Shown here piece after piece: positions 33,463 to 43,024 of a stretch of DNA of 64,000 bases; position 1 is the first letter of the stretch; the number at the start of each line of letters is the position of its first letter. Made by a program: the position numbers and the translations under genes. Origin of the DNA: JAPOXR01 sp964291445 (GTDB taxonomy: Bacteria > Pseudomonadota > Alphaproteobacteria > Rhodobacterales > Rhodobacteraceae); the NCBI GenBank assembly GCA_964291445.2, contig OZ219862.1, positions 186,001 through 250,000 of the forward strand, written 5' to 3'. A model generated the notes under the pieces. That model was given only the letters and a program-made list of their open reading frames with translations, did no database searches and was not told where the DNA came from.

Positions 33463-36400
33463 CCGCCTCGGCCAGCCGACCCTGCCCGGCAATACCCAGT
33501 TCCGTCAGCAGGCGCTGCCGTTTTCGCATCGACCTGTGGTAGTTGCCTTCCCAGACCGGGCCGAACCCCTTGACCTCCAGCGGAAGCCGGGCAAGTTCGC
33601 AGGCGGTTTCCAGATCGGCGCGGTCCAGCCTGGCCAGCACCCGGTCGATGTCCTGCTCGTATTCCCGGAGGAACCGGCGCTGAAGCCGGCGCTCGGCGCT
33701 GTAGCGAAATGGATCAAGCGGCGAGCCTCGCAGGCGCTTGAGCCGGACCAGCAACCGGAACACCCAGATGACCCATGGCCCGAATTCCCGCTTTTGTGGC
33801 CGGCCATCCGGGCGCTTCCTGCCGGGAAGCGGCGGCGCCAGATGGTAGGAGATCCGCAGGCTGCCCTCGAATTCGGCCCGTGCCCTGGCCTCGGTGGCGA
33901 GGTGAAGCCTGGCCACCTCGTATTCATCCTTGACCGCCAGTAGCCGGTGATAGCCATCGGCCACCGCCGAGCGAAGCCCGGGATCCGGACAACGCTCCAG
34001 CAGCGCCAGGTACCGGCGGGCAAGTCCGGGCCCGCTATGGGCGGTCAGGTGCTCGGCATGCTGCCGTTGGCGGTCGGCGGCGCCCGGGAGGGTTTCCGCC
34101 TCCAGGCAATGCCGGCGCGCCTCCTCGGCGTGCAGGGCCGCCCAGCGACCGAGGGCGAATGCCCGCTTGTTGGTCTCGATTCCGGCCCCGTTCATGGTCA
34201 CGGCTTCCATGATCGCCTCCAGCGACAAGGGAATGCATGCCGATTGCCAGGCATGGCCGAGAATGATCATGTTGGAATGGATGGCATCTCCCAGCAGTTT
34301 CCGGGCCAGTTGCGTGGCATCAAGGAAGTCGATTTGCCCCTCGCCGAGCGAAGCGCCGAGCCGCTGCCGCAAATCCTCGCCCGGTATCCGGAACTCGGTG
34401 TCACGGGTAAATTCGCCGGTCATGAATTCGTGGCTGTTGACGACCGCTCTTGTCTTGCCGGCGCAGGCCGCGTCCAGCACCTCGTCATGGGCCGTCACCA
34501 CCAAATCGCCGCCAAGCAGGCCATGCGCCTCGCCGCGTGCCACCCTGATTGCCGATATGTCGGCGGGGCTGTCGGCGATGCGGCAATGAATTGTCACCGC
34601 CCCGCCCTTCTGCGCCAGGCCAGCCATCTCGATCATTCCGGCTCCCTTGCCGTCGAGATGGGCGGCAGTCGAGAGAATGGCGCCAATGGTGACGACACCG
34701 GTTCCGCCGATGCCGGTGATGATGAGATTATGCGTCTGGTCGATTTCGGGCAGAACCGGCAGGGGAAGCTCCGGAAGTTCGAGCGTTGCCGCCTCGCGAC
34801 GGCGTGGACGCGCGCCCTGGATTGTCACGAAGGAGGGACAGAAGCCGTCAAGGCAACTGAAATCCTTGTTGCATCCCGACTGGTCGATAACCCGCTTGCG
34901 GCCGGCAGGCGTCTCCAGCGGGACGATGGACATGCAGTTCGACTGGACGCCGCAATCGCCGCAGCCATCGCAGATGTCGGGGTTGATGAAGACCCGCCGG
35001 TCGATATCCGGAAAGGTGCCCCGCTTGCGGCGCCGGCGTTTCTCGGCAGCGCAGGTCTGCACGTAAAGAATGGCGGTCACACCGCCGATTTGCCGCAGCT
35101 GTTTCTGCACCGGGTCCAGTTCGCTGCGCTCCCGGCGTTCCACCTCGGCCGGGAACTCGGAAAAATCGATATCCTCCTTGCGGTCGTAGACCAGGACGAC
35201 CTTCTTCGGGCCGATGGCGACCAGCTCCCTGGCAATCCGTGCCGCGGTCAGGTTGCCGTCATTCTTCTGCCCGCCGGTCATGGCGACGGCGTCATTGTAG
35301 AGGATCTTGAAAGTGACGTTCACGTCGGCTGCGACCGAGGCCCTGATGGCCATGATGCCCGAATGGTTGAAAGTGCCGTCGCCGATATTCTGGAACACGT
35401 GGTCGGTGGTTGAAAACGGGGATTCACCGATCCAGTTGCCGCCCTCGCCGCCCATCTGGGTGAAGCCGGTGGTTTGCCTGTCCATCCACTGCACCATGTA
35501 GTGGCAACCGATGCCGGCATAGGCCCGGGAGCCCTCGGGAATGCGGGTCGAGGAATTGTGCGGACAGCCGGAACAGAAATACGGGTGCCGGTTTGCCAGG
35601 ATGGCGGAATTTGCCGGGCCGGAATCTGCGCGCAAATCCGTCAGCCGCGATGAGACCCGGTCGCCGGTCCGCCCTTCCCGCTCCAGGATGGAACCAACCG
35701 CCCGGGCGATCATGACCGGCTCCAGCGCCATTCGCACCGGGAAAATCTCCCGGCCATCCTCGTCATGGCGGCCGATCACCCGCAACTGTCGGCGGCGGTC
35801 GAACACCGCATCCTTGATCTGCGACTCGATCAGCTTTCGCTTCTCCTCGACCACCACCACCAGCTCCAACCCCTCGGTCCATTCGAGCAGGCTTGCCACG
35901 TCCAGCGGCCACACCATTCCGATTTTGTAGGTGGTGATACCGCCGCTTTCGGCCGCCGCCGCATCCAGTCCGAGCAATTCAAGCGCATGGACCAGGTCGA
36001 GCCAGCTCTTGCCTGAGGATACCAACCCGACCCTGGCGCCCGGCGAGCCAAGGACTCTCCGGTCACCGCGGTTGGATCGCCAGTAGGCCCCGGCCGCTTG
36101 CAGCCGGTGGTCGACGAGGCGCGCCTCCTGCGCCCGCGGGTCGTCGACAAGCCGAATGTTCAGTCCGCCTGGCGGCAGGTCGATTTCGGGACGCCGAAGG
36201 TCGAAACGGCCCGGGTCGCCATCGACGACCGCCGTCGATTCGACCGTCTCCTTGACGCATTTCAGTCCGACCCAGTTACCGGTGAACCTGGAGAGACCAT
36301 AGGCCAATATGCCGTAATCGAGGATTTCCTGCACGCCGGCCGGCGACAGGATTGGCACCCCGGCATCGACGAGGGCAAGTTCCGACTGGTGCAATGTCGT

Positions 36401-36859
36401 CGAACTCTCGCCGGTATGGTCGTCGCCGAGCGCCATGACCACCCCGCCGTGACGGGATGTGCCGGCCAGATTGGCATGGCGCAGTGCATCTCCCGACCGG
36501 TCGACCCCGGGTCCCTTGCCATACCAGAGCCCGAAGACGCCATCATGGCGGCCTTCATTGCGCAATTCAGCCTGCTGGGCCCCCCACAGTGCGGTGGCAG
36601 CCAGATCCTCGTTCAGCGCCGGCTGGAACACGACATTCGCAGCCTCGAGCTGCGGCTGCGCCCCCTGCATCTGCATGTCGACGGCGCCGAGGGGCGAGCC
36701 CCGGTAGCCGGTCACGTAGCCGGCGGTATCCAGCCCGTCTGCCGTATCGCGAAATCGCTGTTCCAGCATCAACCTGACAAGAGCCTGCGTACCACTCAGC
36801 AGGACTGAAGAACATGAGAGGTCAAACCGGTCGGCAAGCCGGTATTTCCTGATGCTCAA
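33452..36859 (-). CDS. Indolepyruvate ferredoxin oxidoreductase, single-chain
   Basis: A ~1135-residue fused 2-oxoacid oxidoreductase that decarboxylates aryl (or branched) 2-oxoacids to acyl-CoA. The N-terminal domain carries GYVTGYRGSPLGAVD. The thiamine-diphosphate half includes PYFCSGCPHNSS, YAGIGCHYMVQW and NIGDGTFNHSG. Iron-sulfur ligands lie in CDGCGDCGVQSNC and DFSCLDGFCPSF. The gamma (POR) domain begins NLIITGIGGTGVVTIGAI. No ATG fits the start; I choose the TTG at 36859, six bases after GGGG, over another TTG at 36916. The LysR gene is divergent. Confidence 0.92.
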   Translation of the reverse strand: MSIRKYRLADRFDLSCSSVLLSGTQALVRLMLEQRFRDTADGLDTAGYVTGYRGSPLGAVDMQMQGAQPQLEAANVVFQPALNEDLAATALWGAQQAELRNEGRHDGVFGLWYGKGPGVDRSGDALRHANLAGTSRHGGVVMALGDDHTGESSTTLHQSELALVDAGVPILSPAGVQEILDYGILAYGLSRFTGNWVGLKCVKETVESTAVVDGDPGRFDLRRPEIDLPPGGLNIRLVDDPRAQEARLVDHRLQAAGAYWRSNRGDRRVLGSPGARVGLVSSGKSWLDLVHALELLGLDAAAAESGGITTYKIGMVWPLDVASLLEWTEGLELVVVVEEKRKLIESQIKDAVFDRRRQLRVIGRHDEDGREIFPVRMALEPVMIARAVGSILEREGRTGDRVSSRLTDLRADSGPANSAILANRHPYFCSGCPHNSSTRIPEGSRAYAGIGCHYMVQWMDRQTTGFTQMGGEGGNWIGESPFSTTDHVFQNIGDGTFNHSGIMAIRASVAADVNVTFKILYNDAVAMTGGQKNDGNLTAARIARELVAIGPKKVVLVYDRKEDIDFSEFPAEVERRERSELDPVQKQLRQIGGVTAILYVQTCAAEKRRRRKRGTFPDIDRRVFINPDICDGCGDCGVQSNCMSIVPLETPAGRKRVIDQSGCNKDFSCLDGFCPSFVTIQGARPRRREAATLELPELPLPVLPEIDQTHNLIITGIGGTGVVTIGAILSTAAHLDGKGAGMIEMAGLAQKGGAVTIHCRIADSPADISAIRVARGEAHGLLGGDLVVTAHDEVLDAACAGKTRAVVNSHEFMTGEFTRDTEFRIPGEDLRQRLGASLGEGQIDFLDATQLARKLLGDAIHSNMIILGHAWQSACIPLSLEAIMEAVTMNGAGIETNKRAFALGRWAALHAEEARRHCLEAETLPGAADRQRQHAEHLTAHSGPGLARRYLALLERCPDPGLRSAVADGYHRLLAVKDEYEVARLHLATEARARAEFEGSLRISYHLAPPLPGRKRPDGRPQKREFGPWVIWVFRLLVRLKRLRGSPLDPFRYSAERRLQRRFLREYEQDIDRVLARLDRADLETACELARLPLEVKGFGPVWEGNYHRSMRKRQRLLTELGIAGQGRLAEAVNS

Positions 36860-36990
36860 ATCAATCCCCGATTGCTGGAAAATGCACGAAAATTTAGTAA
36901 AGCAATTGCCTTGCAAACGAAAGTGATATCAGGATTTCACCGGAAACCGGATTCGGTCACTGGCCGAATTCACCAACCGGCGGCACGATC

Positions 36991-37869
36991 ATGGATTGGG
37001 ACAAACTCCGGATATTCAGGACGGTGGCACGGGAAGGCAGCCTGACCCGGGCCGGCGAACTCATGCATTTGCACCAGTCGGCGATCAGCCGACAGATCAA
37101 GTCGCTGGAGACCAGCCTGTCGACGACGCTGTTTCACCGCCATGCGCGTGGATTGCTGCTGACCGAACAGGGCGAATTGCTGCTCGAGGCCACCGACGCC
37201 ATGGCCAGGCGGCTGGAAAATGCCACCGCCAGGATTCGCGATACACGGGACGAGGTGTTTGGTGAGTTGCGGGTAACCACCACGGTCGGCTTCGGCACGT
37301 TGTGGCTCGCGCCCCGGCTGGCAACCCTGTACAGGCGCTTCCCCGAATTCAGGATCGACCTGATGCTGGAGGAGCGGGTGCTTGACCTGGCCATGCGCCA
37401 GGCCGATGTCGCCATCCGCATGAAGGAGCCTTCCCAGGCCGACCTGGTCCGGCGACGGCTGCTTGACGTGCGGATGCGGCTCTTTGCCACCGAAACCTAT
37501 TTGGCCGCCCATCCGGCACCGAAGGGCATCGGCGAGTTGAAGGATCACCGGTTGATCTGCCAGAGCTTCGACGATGAGCCCAACGGCGCCAGCGCAAGCT
37601 TCGTGGAGGATCTCGTCAAGCAGGGCATCACCACCCAGCTCAAGGTCAACAACTATTTCGGCGTTCTCCAGGGCGTCATCCACGATCTGGGGATCGGTGT
37701 CCTGCCCGACTACCTGCCCGATCATTTTCCCGAACTGGTGCAGGTGCTGCCCGAGCTGAACTCACGGGCCATCCCGGTATACCTGGCCTACCCGGTGGAG
37801 TTGCGAAGCTCCCGCAAGTTGCAGACATTCAAGGATTTCATCCTCGAGGAGACCGGCCGCAGCGAGTAG
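36991..37869 (+). CDS. LysR-family transcriptional regulator
   Basis: A 292-residue regulator. The N-terminal winged helix-turn-helix reads LRIFRTVAREGSLTRAGELM then HQSAISRQIKSLETSL, followed by the linker helix and a periplasmic-binding-type effector domain (LRVTTTVGFGTLWLAPRLA; GVIHDLGIGVLPDYL). It is divergent from the indolepyruvate oxidoreductase with ~130 bp between starts, so that gene is the most likely target. Its 3' end faces the molybdenum hydroxylase operon. The effector is unknown. Confidence 0.93.
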   Translation: MDWDKLRIFRTVAREGSLTRAGELMHLHQSAISRQIKSLETSLSTTLFHRHARGLLLTEQGELLLEATDAMARRLENATARIRDTRDEVFGELRVTTTVGFGTLWLAPRLATLYRRFPEFRIDLMLEERVLDLAMRQADVAIRMKEPSQADLVRRRLLDVRMRLFATETYLAAHPAPKGIGELKDHRLICQSFDDEPNGASASFVEDLVKQGITTQLKVNNYFGVLQGVIHDLGIGVLPDYLPDHFPELVQVLPELNSRAIPVYLAYPVELRSSRKLQTFKDFILEETGRSE

Positions 37870-37951
37870 CCAATGGCCGGTCCGTCATTGGCTGCAGCGG
37901 CCCCGGATGCGACGTCGCCGGTGTCAATTCGGGAATTGCCTGACCGGCCGG

Positions 37952-38296
37952 TTAGTAATGATGATCCTCGATGATGGCCTGCAATTCCGGGCTGAATTCG
38001 AGGATGCGCTCCACCCGGGTCTCGCAGCTCTCGCCGCCGCCATCGCCGAAAAGGAGCGCCTGCAGGCGATCATGGAGGCTCATGAAGCCGCAGATCCGGG
38101 CCTGGGCAACCGCCTCGTGGAAGTCGGGAGTGCTGCGGGAAAGGGCATCGGCACAACCCTGGTCCTCCTGCAACAAGAACACCCTGGCCCGCCAATAGGC
38201 CTCCATCACCGGTGCGCAGTGCCGGTCGGCGATGGCAGGTCCGGACAGCAAAACCGGAAGCAGGATGACCACCAATGTCCGGCCAAGGCAGCCCAT
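37952..38296 (-). CDS. Secreted Cys-containing hypothetical protein at the end of the Mo-hydroxylase operon
   Basis: A 114-residue protein with a signal peptide (MGCLGRTLVVILLPVLLSG, cleavage near AIADR). The mature part has four cysteines (DRHCAPVM, DQGCADAL, ARICGFMS, ESCETRVE) and is largely helical. I do not recognise a family. The ATG at 38296 follows a gaggg site; the frame itself opens earlier. It is the last gene of the run 43705-37952 on this strand, 89 bp from the previous one, so a periplasmic role with the hydroxylase is possible but unproven. Confidence 0.65.
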   Translation of the reverse strand: MGCLGRTLVVILLPVLLSGPAIADRHCAPVMEAYWRARVFLLQEDQGCADALSRSTPDFHEAVAQARICGFMSLHDRLQALLFGDGGGESCETRVERILEFSPELQAIIEDHHY

Positions 38297-38385
38297 GACA
38301 CCCTCGCGGGCGGTCGAAATGGCCGCACTCCTGCCAGGTGGCGGCTTGCCCTGGTCCGGGCCCGTTGCCGGCTGTCCTGGCTGTC

Positions 38386-38778
38386 TCACCGCGGTGGCAG
38401 CATGACGTGGTCAGCAAAGAAGATGTCGGTGAGGAATGCCCGCATCACGATCAGCCCGTTGGTGTTGTCGATCATTTCGGAACTGATGGACGGCAGCGCA
38501 AGCAACATGTCGATCACCGATCCGATACCCCTGGCGTCATCAAGCCAGCGCCGGCGAAATTCGACGCTCTCATCATCCGGTATGTCCTCCAGCAGATCGG
38601 CCAAATCCTGGACAGCGGCCCGGAAACGCATGAGGAACTGCCGGATTTGGCTCGGGCCGGAGCCCTTGCTCTCTTCCGACTTCCGACCCTGGGCCGCATA
38701 TGCGAGCATGAATTCATAAGCTTCTTCAATGCGTTCGAAGGATTCCCGCATCCTGGCGGCGGTGGCAATGTCAAGCAT
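38386..38778 (-). CDS. Conserved-looking helical protein, Mo-hydroxylase operon
   Basis: A 130-residue soluble protein, no signal or membrane span, predicted mostly helical (IATAARMRESFERIEEAYEF, IRQFLMRFRAAVQDLADLL, SEMIDNTNGLIVMRAFL). No family is recognised. It begins 5 bp after the cytochrome b stop, so it is certainly co-translated with it. A role as assembly chaperone for the exported enzyme, like the dedicated helical chaperones of other Tat-exported redox enzymes, is only a guess. Confidence 0.7.
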   Translation of the reverse strand: MLDIATAARMRESFERIEEAYEFMLAYAAQGRKSEESKGSGPSQIRQFLMRFRAAVQDLADLLEDIPDDESVEFRRRWLDDARGIGSVIDMLLALPSISSEMIDNTNGLIVMRAFLTDIFFADHVMLPPR

Positions 38779-38783
38779 GGCGG

Positions 38784-39380
38784 TCAGTCCTTTCGGGCAA
38801 GTTCAGGGCCGTGTCCCGAAATCATCGAAACCAGGTAGGCGCGGTGGCCGGGAATGAGTGAAAAGTAGACATGAACAATGACCAGGAACAGGAGCAGCAT
38901 GGCGCCGAGCCCGTGGATCACGTAGATTACCCCCCAACTCGGTTCCGGGAGGATGGACGGGTTGCGTTTCCAGAAACTGGTGTCGATCCTGGCCAGCATG
39001 ATCAACCCGGTCAACGCGGTGGCCAGGACAGCGATGGCGGCGGCCCAGTGATAGGATTTCTGCAAGGCGTCGTATTTTGCCGGCGCCAGCCCCACCCTTG
39101 GGCGGTTCAGGGCAATCCCGACGCCTTCCCTGACATCATCGGCCGCCGGCAGCATTCGGCCGATGCCATGGATCGCGAAGACCCGGTAGAGGTGAAACAG
39201 GATGGCGGCAACCAGGATGACGCCGCTCCACCAATGTATCGGCAGCCAGTTGAACTTGATGCCGATGATCGGCAGGAAAGCGGTTGCGCCGAGCACCAGG
39301 ATGCACGCCGCCATCACCCAGTGAAACAGCCGGTCGCCGAGCCGGTGTCGTGTTCCCGTATCTCCGCCCGGATCCGCCAT
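38784..39380 (-). CDS. Cytochrome b561-type membrane subunit of the Mo hydroxylase
   Basis: A 198-residue protein with four or five membrane helices: DRLFHWVMAACILVLGATAF, IHWWSGVILVAAILFHLYRV, YHWAAAIAVLATALTGLIML and YVIHGLGAMLLLFLVIVHVYF. His residues in helices 1, 2, 3 and 4 (FHW, FHLYR, YHW, HGLG, VHVYF) can ligate two b hemes, as in hydrogenase or formate dehydrogenase cytochrome b. An ATG with a good GGAGG site starts it. It would pass electrons from the periplasmic Mo enzyme to quinone. Confidence 0.88.
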   Translation of the reverse strand: MADPGGDTGTRHRLGDRLFHWVMAACILVLGATAFLPIIGIKFNWLPIHWWSGVILVAAILFHLYRVFAIHGIGRMLPAADDVREGVGIALNRPRVGLAPAKYDALQKSYHWAAAIAVLATALTGLIMLARIDTSFWKRNPSILPEPSWGVIYVIHGLGAMLLLFLVIVHVYFSLIPGHRAYLVSMISGHGPELARKD

Positions 39381-39447
39381 TCAACCTCCGTGATGCCTGG
39401 TGCCGGAATTGACCGCCCCCGCTGCAGCCGCGCGGCTGCAATCGGGG

Positions 39448-39594
39448 TCAGTTCTTCCTGCAAATGACACCGACCAGCACATGCAGCGAGATGACGAAGG
39501 CGGCAGCGGCAACCGGGAGCCACAACAAATCCCAGTTGACGCCTACCAGCATCTCCCGGCCGAACATGTCCTTGGTAAAGCGGAACAGGTTCAC
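39448..39594 (-). CDS. 48-residue single-span membrane peptide in the Mo-hydroxylase operon
   Basis: A short reading frame between the FAD subunit and cytochrome b genes. It starts with GTG 4 bp after the FAD subunit stop; later ATGs at residues 10 and 15 are alternatives. The sequence starts with a basic/amphipathic segment (VNLFRFTKDMFGREML), then a Trp-flanked hydrophobic helix (WDLLWLPVAAAAFVISLHVL) and ends ICRKN, consistent with one membrane helix, C-terminus inside. It may anchor the exported enzyme or stabilise the cytochrome. No homology was recognised. Confidence 0.6.
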   Translation of the reverse strand: MNLFRFTKDMFGREMLVGVNWDLLWLPVAAAAFVISLHVLVGVICRKN

Positions 39595-39598
39595 GGGA

Positions 39599-40588
39599 TC
39601 AGGTCAGCGAACGGACCGCCCTGGCTGCAAGATTCTCCATCAGCGGAATCTTGAAGTGGTTGAAGTTCAGCGGTTGGGCACCCCTCGAGGCCACCCGGCG
39701 AACCAGGGTCTCCAACTCCTGGCTCGGAGCCTCGCCGCGGATGACATCCTCGACTTCGGTCATCCGGCGCGGCGTGCACTGCACGCCCCCGCACACCAGG
39801 GCCACATCCTCGATGGCATTGCCGGCCATCTTGGCCGCCATGGTGATGCTGACCAGGGCAAAATCCCAGGTGTTGCGGTCGGCCGCCTTCTCGAAATAGT
39901 GGCGGGCACCCGCCCATTCACCCGGCAGGCGAATGCCCAGCAGGATGTCGCCATGTTCGAGGATTGTCATTCGAGTGATGTCGATCTCCGGTCCGATGAA
40001 ATACTCGCTGGCCGCCACCTCGATATCCTCGCCATCCCGGCGAATGACCATGGTCGCTCCGAGCGCAACCATCGACGGCGCGGTGTCCGACGGGGTGACT
40101 GCCACGCATCTGCTGACCTCGAACAGCGCATGATCACGATTCATTGCCGTCGGCGTGTTGGCATAGCAGGTGTTGCCGTTGGCCCGGTAGCAGGGGAAGC
40201 CGCTGCGGTAATAGACGCACCTCGTATCCTGGGAGACATTGCCGCCAATCGTTCCGGCATTGCGGATCTGCGGCGAGGCCACCTTCGATGCTGACAATGC
40301 CAGCACCGGGTATTTCTCCCAGACCAGGGAGTTTTCAACGATATCTGTCAGCGTGGTGGCGGCGCCAATATAGAGACCGCCATCCTCCGTTTCCTCGATG
40401 CCGGCAAGCTCGGCAATTCCACCGACATCAACGACAACCGAAGGCTGCTTCACCCGGTCTTTGAACCAGCCGAGGCTGTCCTTGCCGCCGGCAATGATCC
40501 AGGCATCGTCAAACTCGCCAAGCAGATCCGAGGCTCCCTGCACCGAATCGGGTCGGTAGAGTTCAAAATTGTGCATTACATCTGACAT
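39599..40588 (-). CDS. FAD-binding subunit of xanthine-dehydrogenase-family Mo hydroxylase
   Basis: A 329-residue medium subunit of the CO dehydrogenase/xanthine dehydrogenase flavoprotein type. The FAD motifs appear as WIIAGGKDSLGWFKDR and IGGNVSQDTRCVYYRSG. An inserted loop has four cysteines (DTRCVYYRSG, GFPCYRANGNTCYAN, VSRCVAVTPSD), resembling the extra [4Fe-4S] loop of the E. coli PaoB and benzoyl-type enzymes. A strong GGGAGG site precedes the ATG. Lying between the Mo subunit gene and the small membrane peptide gene, it has no own export signal. Confidence 0.92.
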   Translation of the reverse strand: MSDVMHNFELYRPDSVQGASDLLGEFDDAWIIAGGKDSLGWFKDRVKQPSVVVDVGGIAELAGIEETEDGGLYIGAATTLTDIVENSLVWEKYPVLALSASKVASPQIRNAGTIGGNVSQDTRCVYYRSGFPCYRANGNTCYANTPTAMNRDHALFEVSRCVAVTPSDTAPSMVALGATMVIRRDGEDIEVAASEYFIGPEIDITRMTILEHGDILLGIRLPGEWAGARHYFEKAADRNTWDFALVSITMAAKMAGNAIEDVALVCGGVQCTPRRMTEVEDVIRGEAPSQELETLVRRVASRGAQPLNFNHFKIPLMENLAARAVRSLT

Positions 40589-40606
40589 GGTTCTTCCTCC
40601 CGCCCC

Positions 40607-43021
40607 TTACACCGTGTTGGTTGCAAGCGGCTTGTGCGATTGCGGTTTGCCTGCGGCGGCATTCACGATCATGTCGGTCACAACCGGGATCCGGTTGAAG
40701 AGATGACCGCCGAGCGCATCCGATATCCCGCACAGCACGGCAGCCGATGCCGAGCCCTGCAACGGTTCGCCGACACCCCTGATACCCATCGGGTTTTGCG
40801 GGTCCGGCTCGTTCACCGCCCCCCACTGCGTGTCCAGCGGAACATCGAGATAGGATAGCGGCTTGCCGTGATAGAAGGATGTTGCGTTCGGAATGCCGTA
40901 GGCCGGGTCGTAGACATGGCGCTCGGTCAGCGCCAGGCCAAATCCCATGACCGCCCCGCCCCGGGATTGGGCGGCGAGTCCGGTCGGATGGTTGACAATT
41001 CCGCAATCCGAAACGGTGAGGAAGTCGAGAATCTCCACCGCACCGGTTTCCAAATCGACATCCAGCTCGACAAATGACGCCGTCAGCGCCGGCGCCGTCG
41101 CATCCTTGGGTATCGTGTCCTTTGCCACCCCGACAAGACCGGTCCCGGCAATCGCCATCGCCGAGGCCCGGGTCATCTCGTGGATGTCCTCGGGAAGCAC
41201 CTGTCCGGAATATTTGTCGCCCATCTCGATGGCCATTCCGGCAGCGTCGGCAAAACTCATTACCGCGCTCATGTCGGATTTCCTGACGATACGCTCATCG
41301 CTGATGTCGTAATCATCGGGGCTGCCGCCATGGGCGGAGGCCGCAATCTCGAGAAGCTTCGCCTTCGCATCCATTGCCGCGACATAGTTGGTCCTGGCCA
41401 TTGTGAAGCTGGTATTCGAGCCGAACTGGCCAAGATTATAGGGGATGTGCTTGGCGGTGCCGCCACGCTCGATGACGACATGATCCCAGTCATAGCCCAG
41501 CACCTCGGCCGCCACGCGGGAGGTCGACCCGTAGGAATAGGTGCCGAGGTTTCCGACGCCGGTATGAACATGCAGGACGCCATCAGGCGTGATTCTCAAC
41601 AACCCGTCGAAACCGGCAGCGCCGGCCGAATGGTAGGCCGAGGCCACGCCGTAGCCGCGTGCCCTTGAGCCCATCTGCTCGCCGGCACCGGCCGACCGTT
41701 CGTTCCATCCAAACATCTCGGCGCCCTGGGTGAGGGCTTCCTTGAGGAATGCGGAGGTCAGCGGTCCCTGTTTGGCACCGATCTTTGCGCCTTCGCCGCC
41801 ATGCCCGGGGGCATTCACCTCGCGGATTGCCACCCGGTCGATTCCGAGTTCACGCGCCGCCTTGTCGATGAGCGGCTCGAACATGTTGGCCGTCTGGTTC
41901 TCGCCGGGCCCACGCTGCGGCCCCTTGGGAACCGTATTGGTCAAGACTGGAACGGCGCGGAAGCGCATGCTGGGCGGCTGGAACACGATACTGAAGGCAT
42001 TGCCGACATTGCCGAAATCCGGAAAGCCGGTGGTCGGACCCAGATCCTGGATCACGAAGATGTCGGCGGCGGTAATGCGTCCATCAGCGGCGAATCCGAG
42101 CTTGGTCCAGCCCTGGAATCCCGAGCGCGCCATGCCGTTGGCATATTCTTCGGCCCGCGACACCCGCATGTGGCAAGGTCTGCCGCCAAGCTTCTTCGAC
42201 ATCAGCGCCGGCAGCGCCATCAACGGATATGACGTCCCCTTGCCGCCGAACCCGCCGCCGCAATACTCGGCGACGAAGACCAGATCCTTCAATTCGATGC
42301 CGATCATGCGGGCAAGGCCCGGTTGGGCAAATGACGTCGATTGGGTGGATCCCCAGACATGGCACTTGCCGTTTTCCCAAAATGCGGCGGCAGAGCGGGG
42401 TTCCATGGCATGGTGCGAATTGGTGGCGTGAACAAAGGAGTCCTCAACCACCACTGCCGCCTCGGCAAACCCGGCCTCGACATCGCCGAAACTCCATTCG
42501 ACCGGCGTCGATCCCCTCGGGAGCTCATCCTCGGCCGCAAGGGCAAAATCCTTGCCGGTCCACTTCAATTCGTGGAAGTCGATGCCGCGCCCCGAGACGT
42601 TACCGCCCTCGATGGCGTTGGCGCCGCCCGGCCTGAGGCTGTCGAGCGGATCAACCACGAAAGGCAGCATTTCCAGATCGACGCGCAGCGCGGCAACGGC
42701 ATCGGCCGCCGCCTGTTCGGTTTCGGCGGCAACGGCAACAATCGGTTGGCCGTAATATTTCGGCTCCGAGGTCAGAATCGGGAATCCGGTGACATCCGGC
42801 TGCTTGACTTCTTCGGGCAGCAGCACCGCCACGAAACCCGGAACCTTCATGGCCTCGCCGGCGTCGATCGATTTCACCTTCGCATGCGGCATCGGCGAAC
42901 CGTAGAACTTGACATGTGCCATGCCGTCGGCCCGGAAATCCTCGGCGTATTTCGCCGAACCCGTGACCTTCGCCTCGATATCCGGAGGCGTGAAGTCTTT
43001 ACCTATCAGTCTGTAAGCCAT
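40607..43021 (-). CDS. Molybdopterin-binding large subunit of xanthine-dehydrogenase-family hydroxylase
   Basis: An 804-residue catalytic subunit. The N-terminal hammerhead domain (VTGSAKYAEDFRADGMAHVK) leads into Mo-pterin binding blocks: AEYCGGGFGGKGTSYPLMA, VPKGPQRGPGENQTANMFE, YGSTSRVAAEVLGYDW, and GIRGVGEPLQGSASAAV, where the Glu of GVGEP is the catalytic base. No signal peptide is present, so it is presumably exported together with the Tat-bearing Fe-S subunit. The substrate is likely an aldehyde or N-heterocycle, but cannot be fixed from sequence. It is 3 bp from the Fe-S gene. Confidence 0.93.
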   Translation of the reverse strand: MAYRLIGKDFTPPDIEAKVTGSAKYAEDFRADGMAHVKFYGSPMPHAKVKSIDAGEAMKVPGFVAVLLPEEVKQPDVTGFPILTSEPKYYGQPIVAVAAETEQAAADAVAALRVDLEMLPFVVDPLDSLRPGGANAIEGGNVSGRGIDFHELKWTGKDFALAAEDELPRGSTPVEWSFGDVEAGFAEAAVVVEDSFVHATNSHHAMEPRSAAAFWENGKCHVWGSTQSTSFAQPGLARMIGIELKDLVFVAEYCGGGFGGKGTSYPLMALPALMSKKLGGRPCHMRVSRAEEYANGMARSGFQGWTKLGFAADGRITAADIFVIQDLGPTTGFPDFGNVGNAFSIVFQPPSMRFRAVPVLTNTVPKGPQRGPGENQTANMFEPLIDKAARELGIDRVAIREVNAPGHGGEGAKIGAKQGPLTSAFLKEALTQGAEMFGWNERSAGAGEQMGSRARGYGVASAYHSAGAAGFDGLLRITPDGVLHVHTGVGNLGTYSYGSTSRVAAEVLGYDWDHVVIERGGTAKHIPYNLGQFGSNTSFTMARTNYVAAMDAKAKLLEIAASAHGGSPDDYDISDERIVRKSDMSAVMSFADAAGMAIEMGDKYSGQVLPEDIHEMTRASAMAIAGTGLVGVAKDTIPKDATAPALTASFVELDVDLETGAVEILDFLTVSDCGIVNHPTGLAAQSRGGAVMGFGLALTERHVYDPAYGIPNATSFYHGKPLSYLDVPLDTQWGAVNEPDPQNPMGIRGVGEPLQGSASAAVLCGISDALGGHLFNRIPVVTDMIVNAAAGKPQSHKPLATNTV

Positions 43022-43024
43022 GAT

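Noticed and set aside
33947..35413. 488-codon forward open frame
   Set aside because: Antisense to the indolepyruvate oxidoreductase gene, which has clear Fe-S and ThDP motifs.
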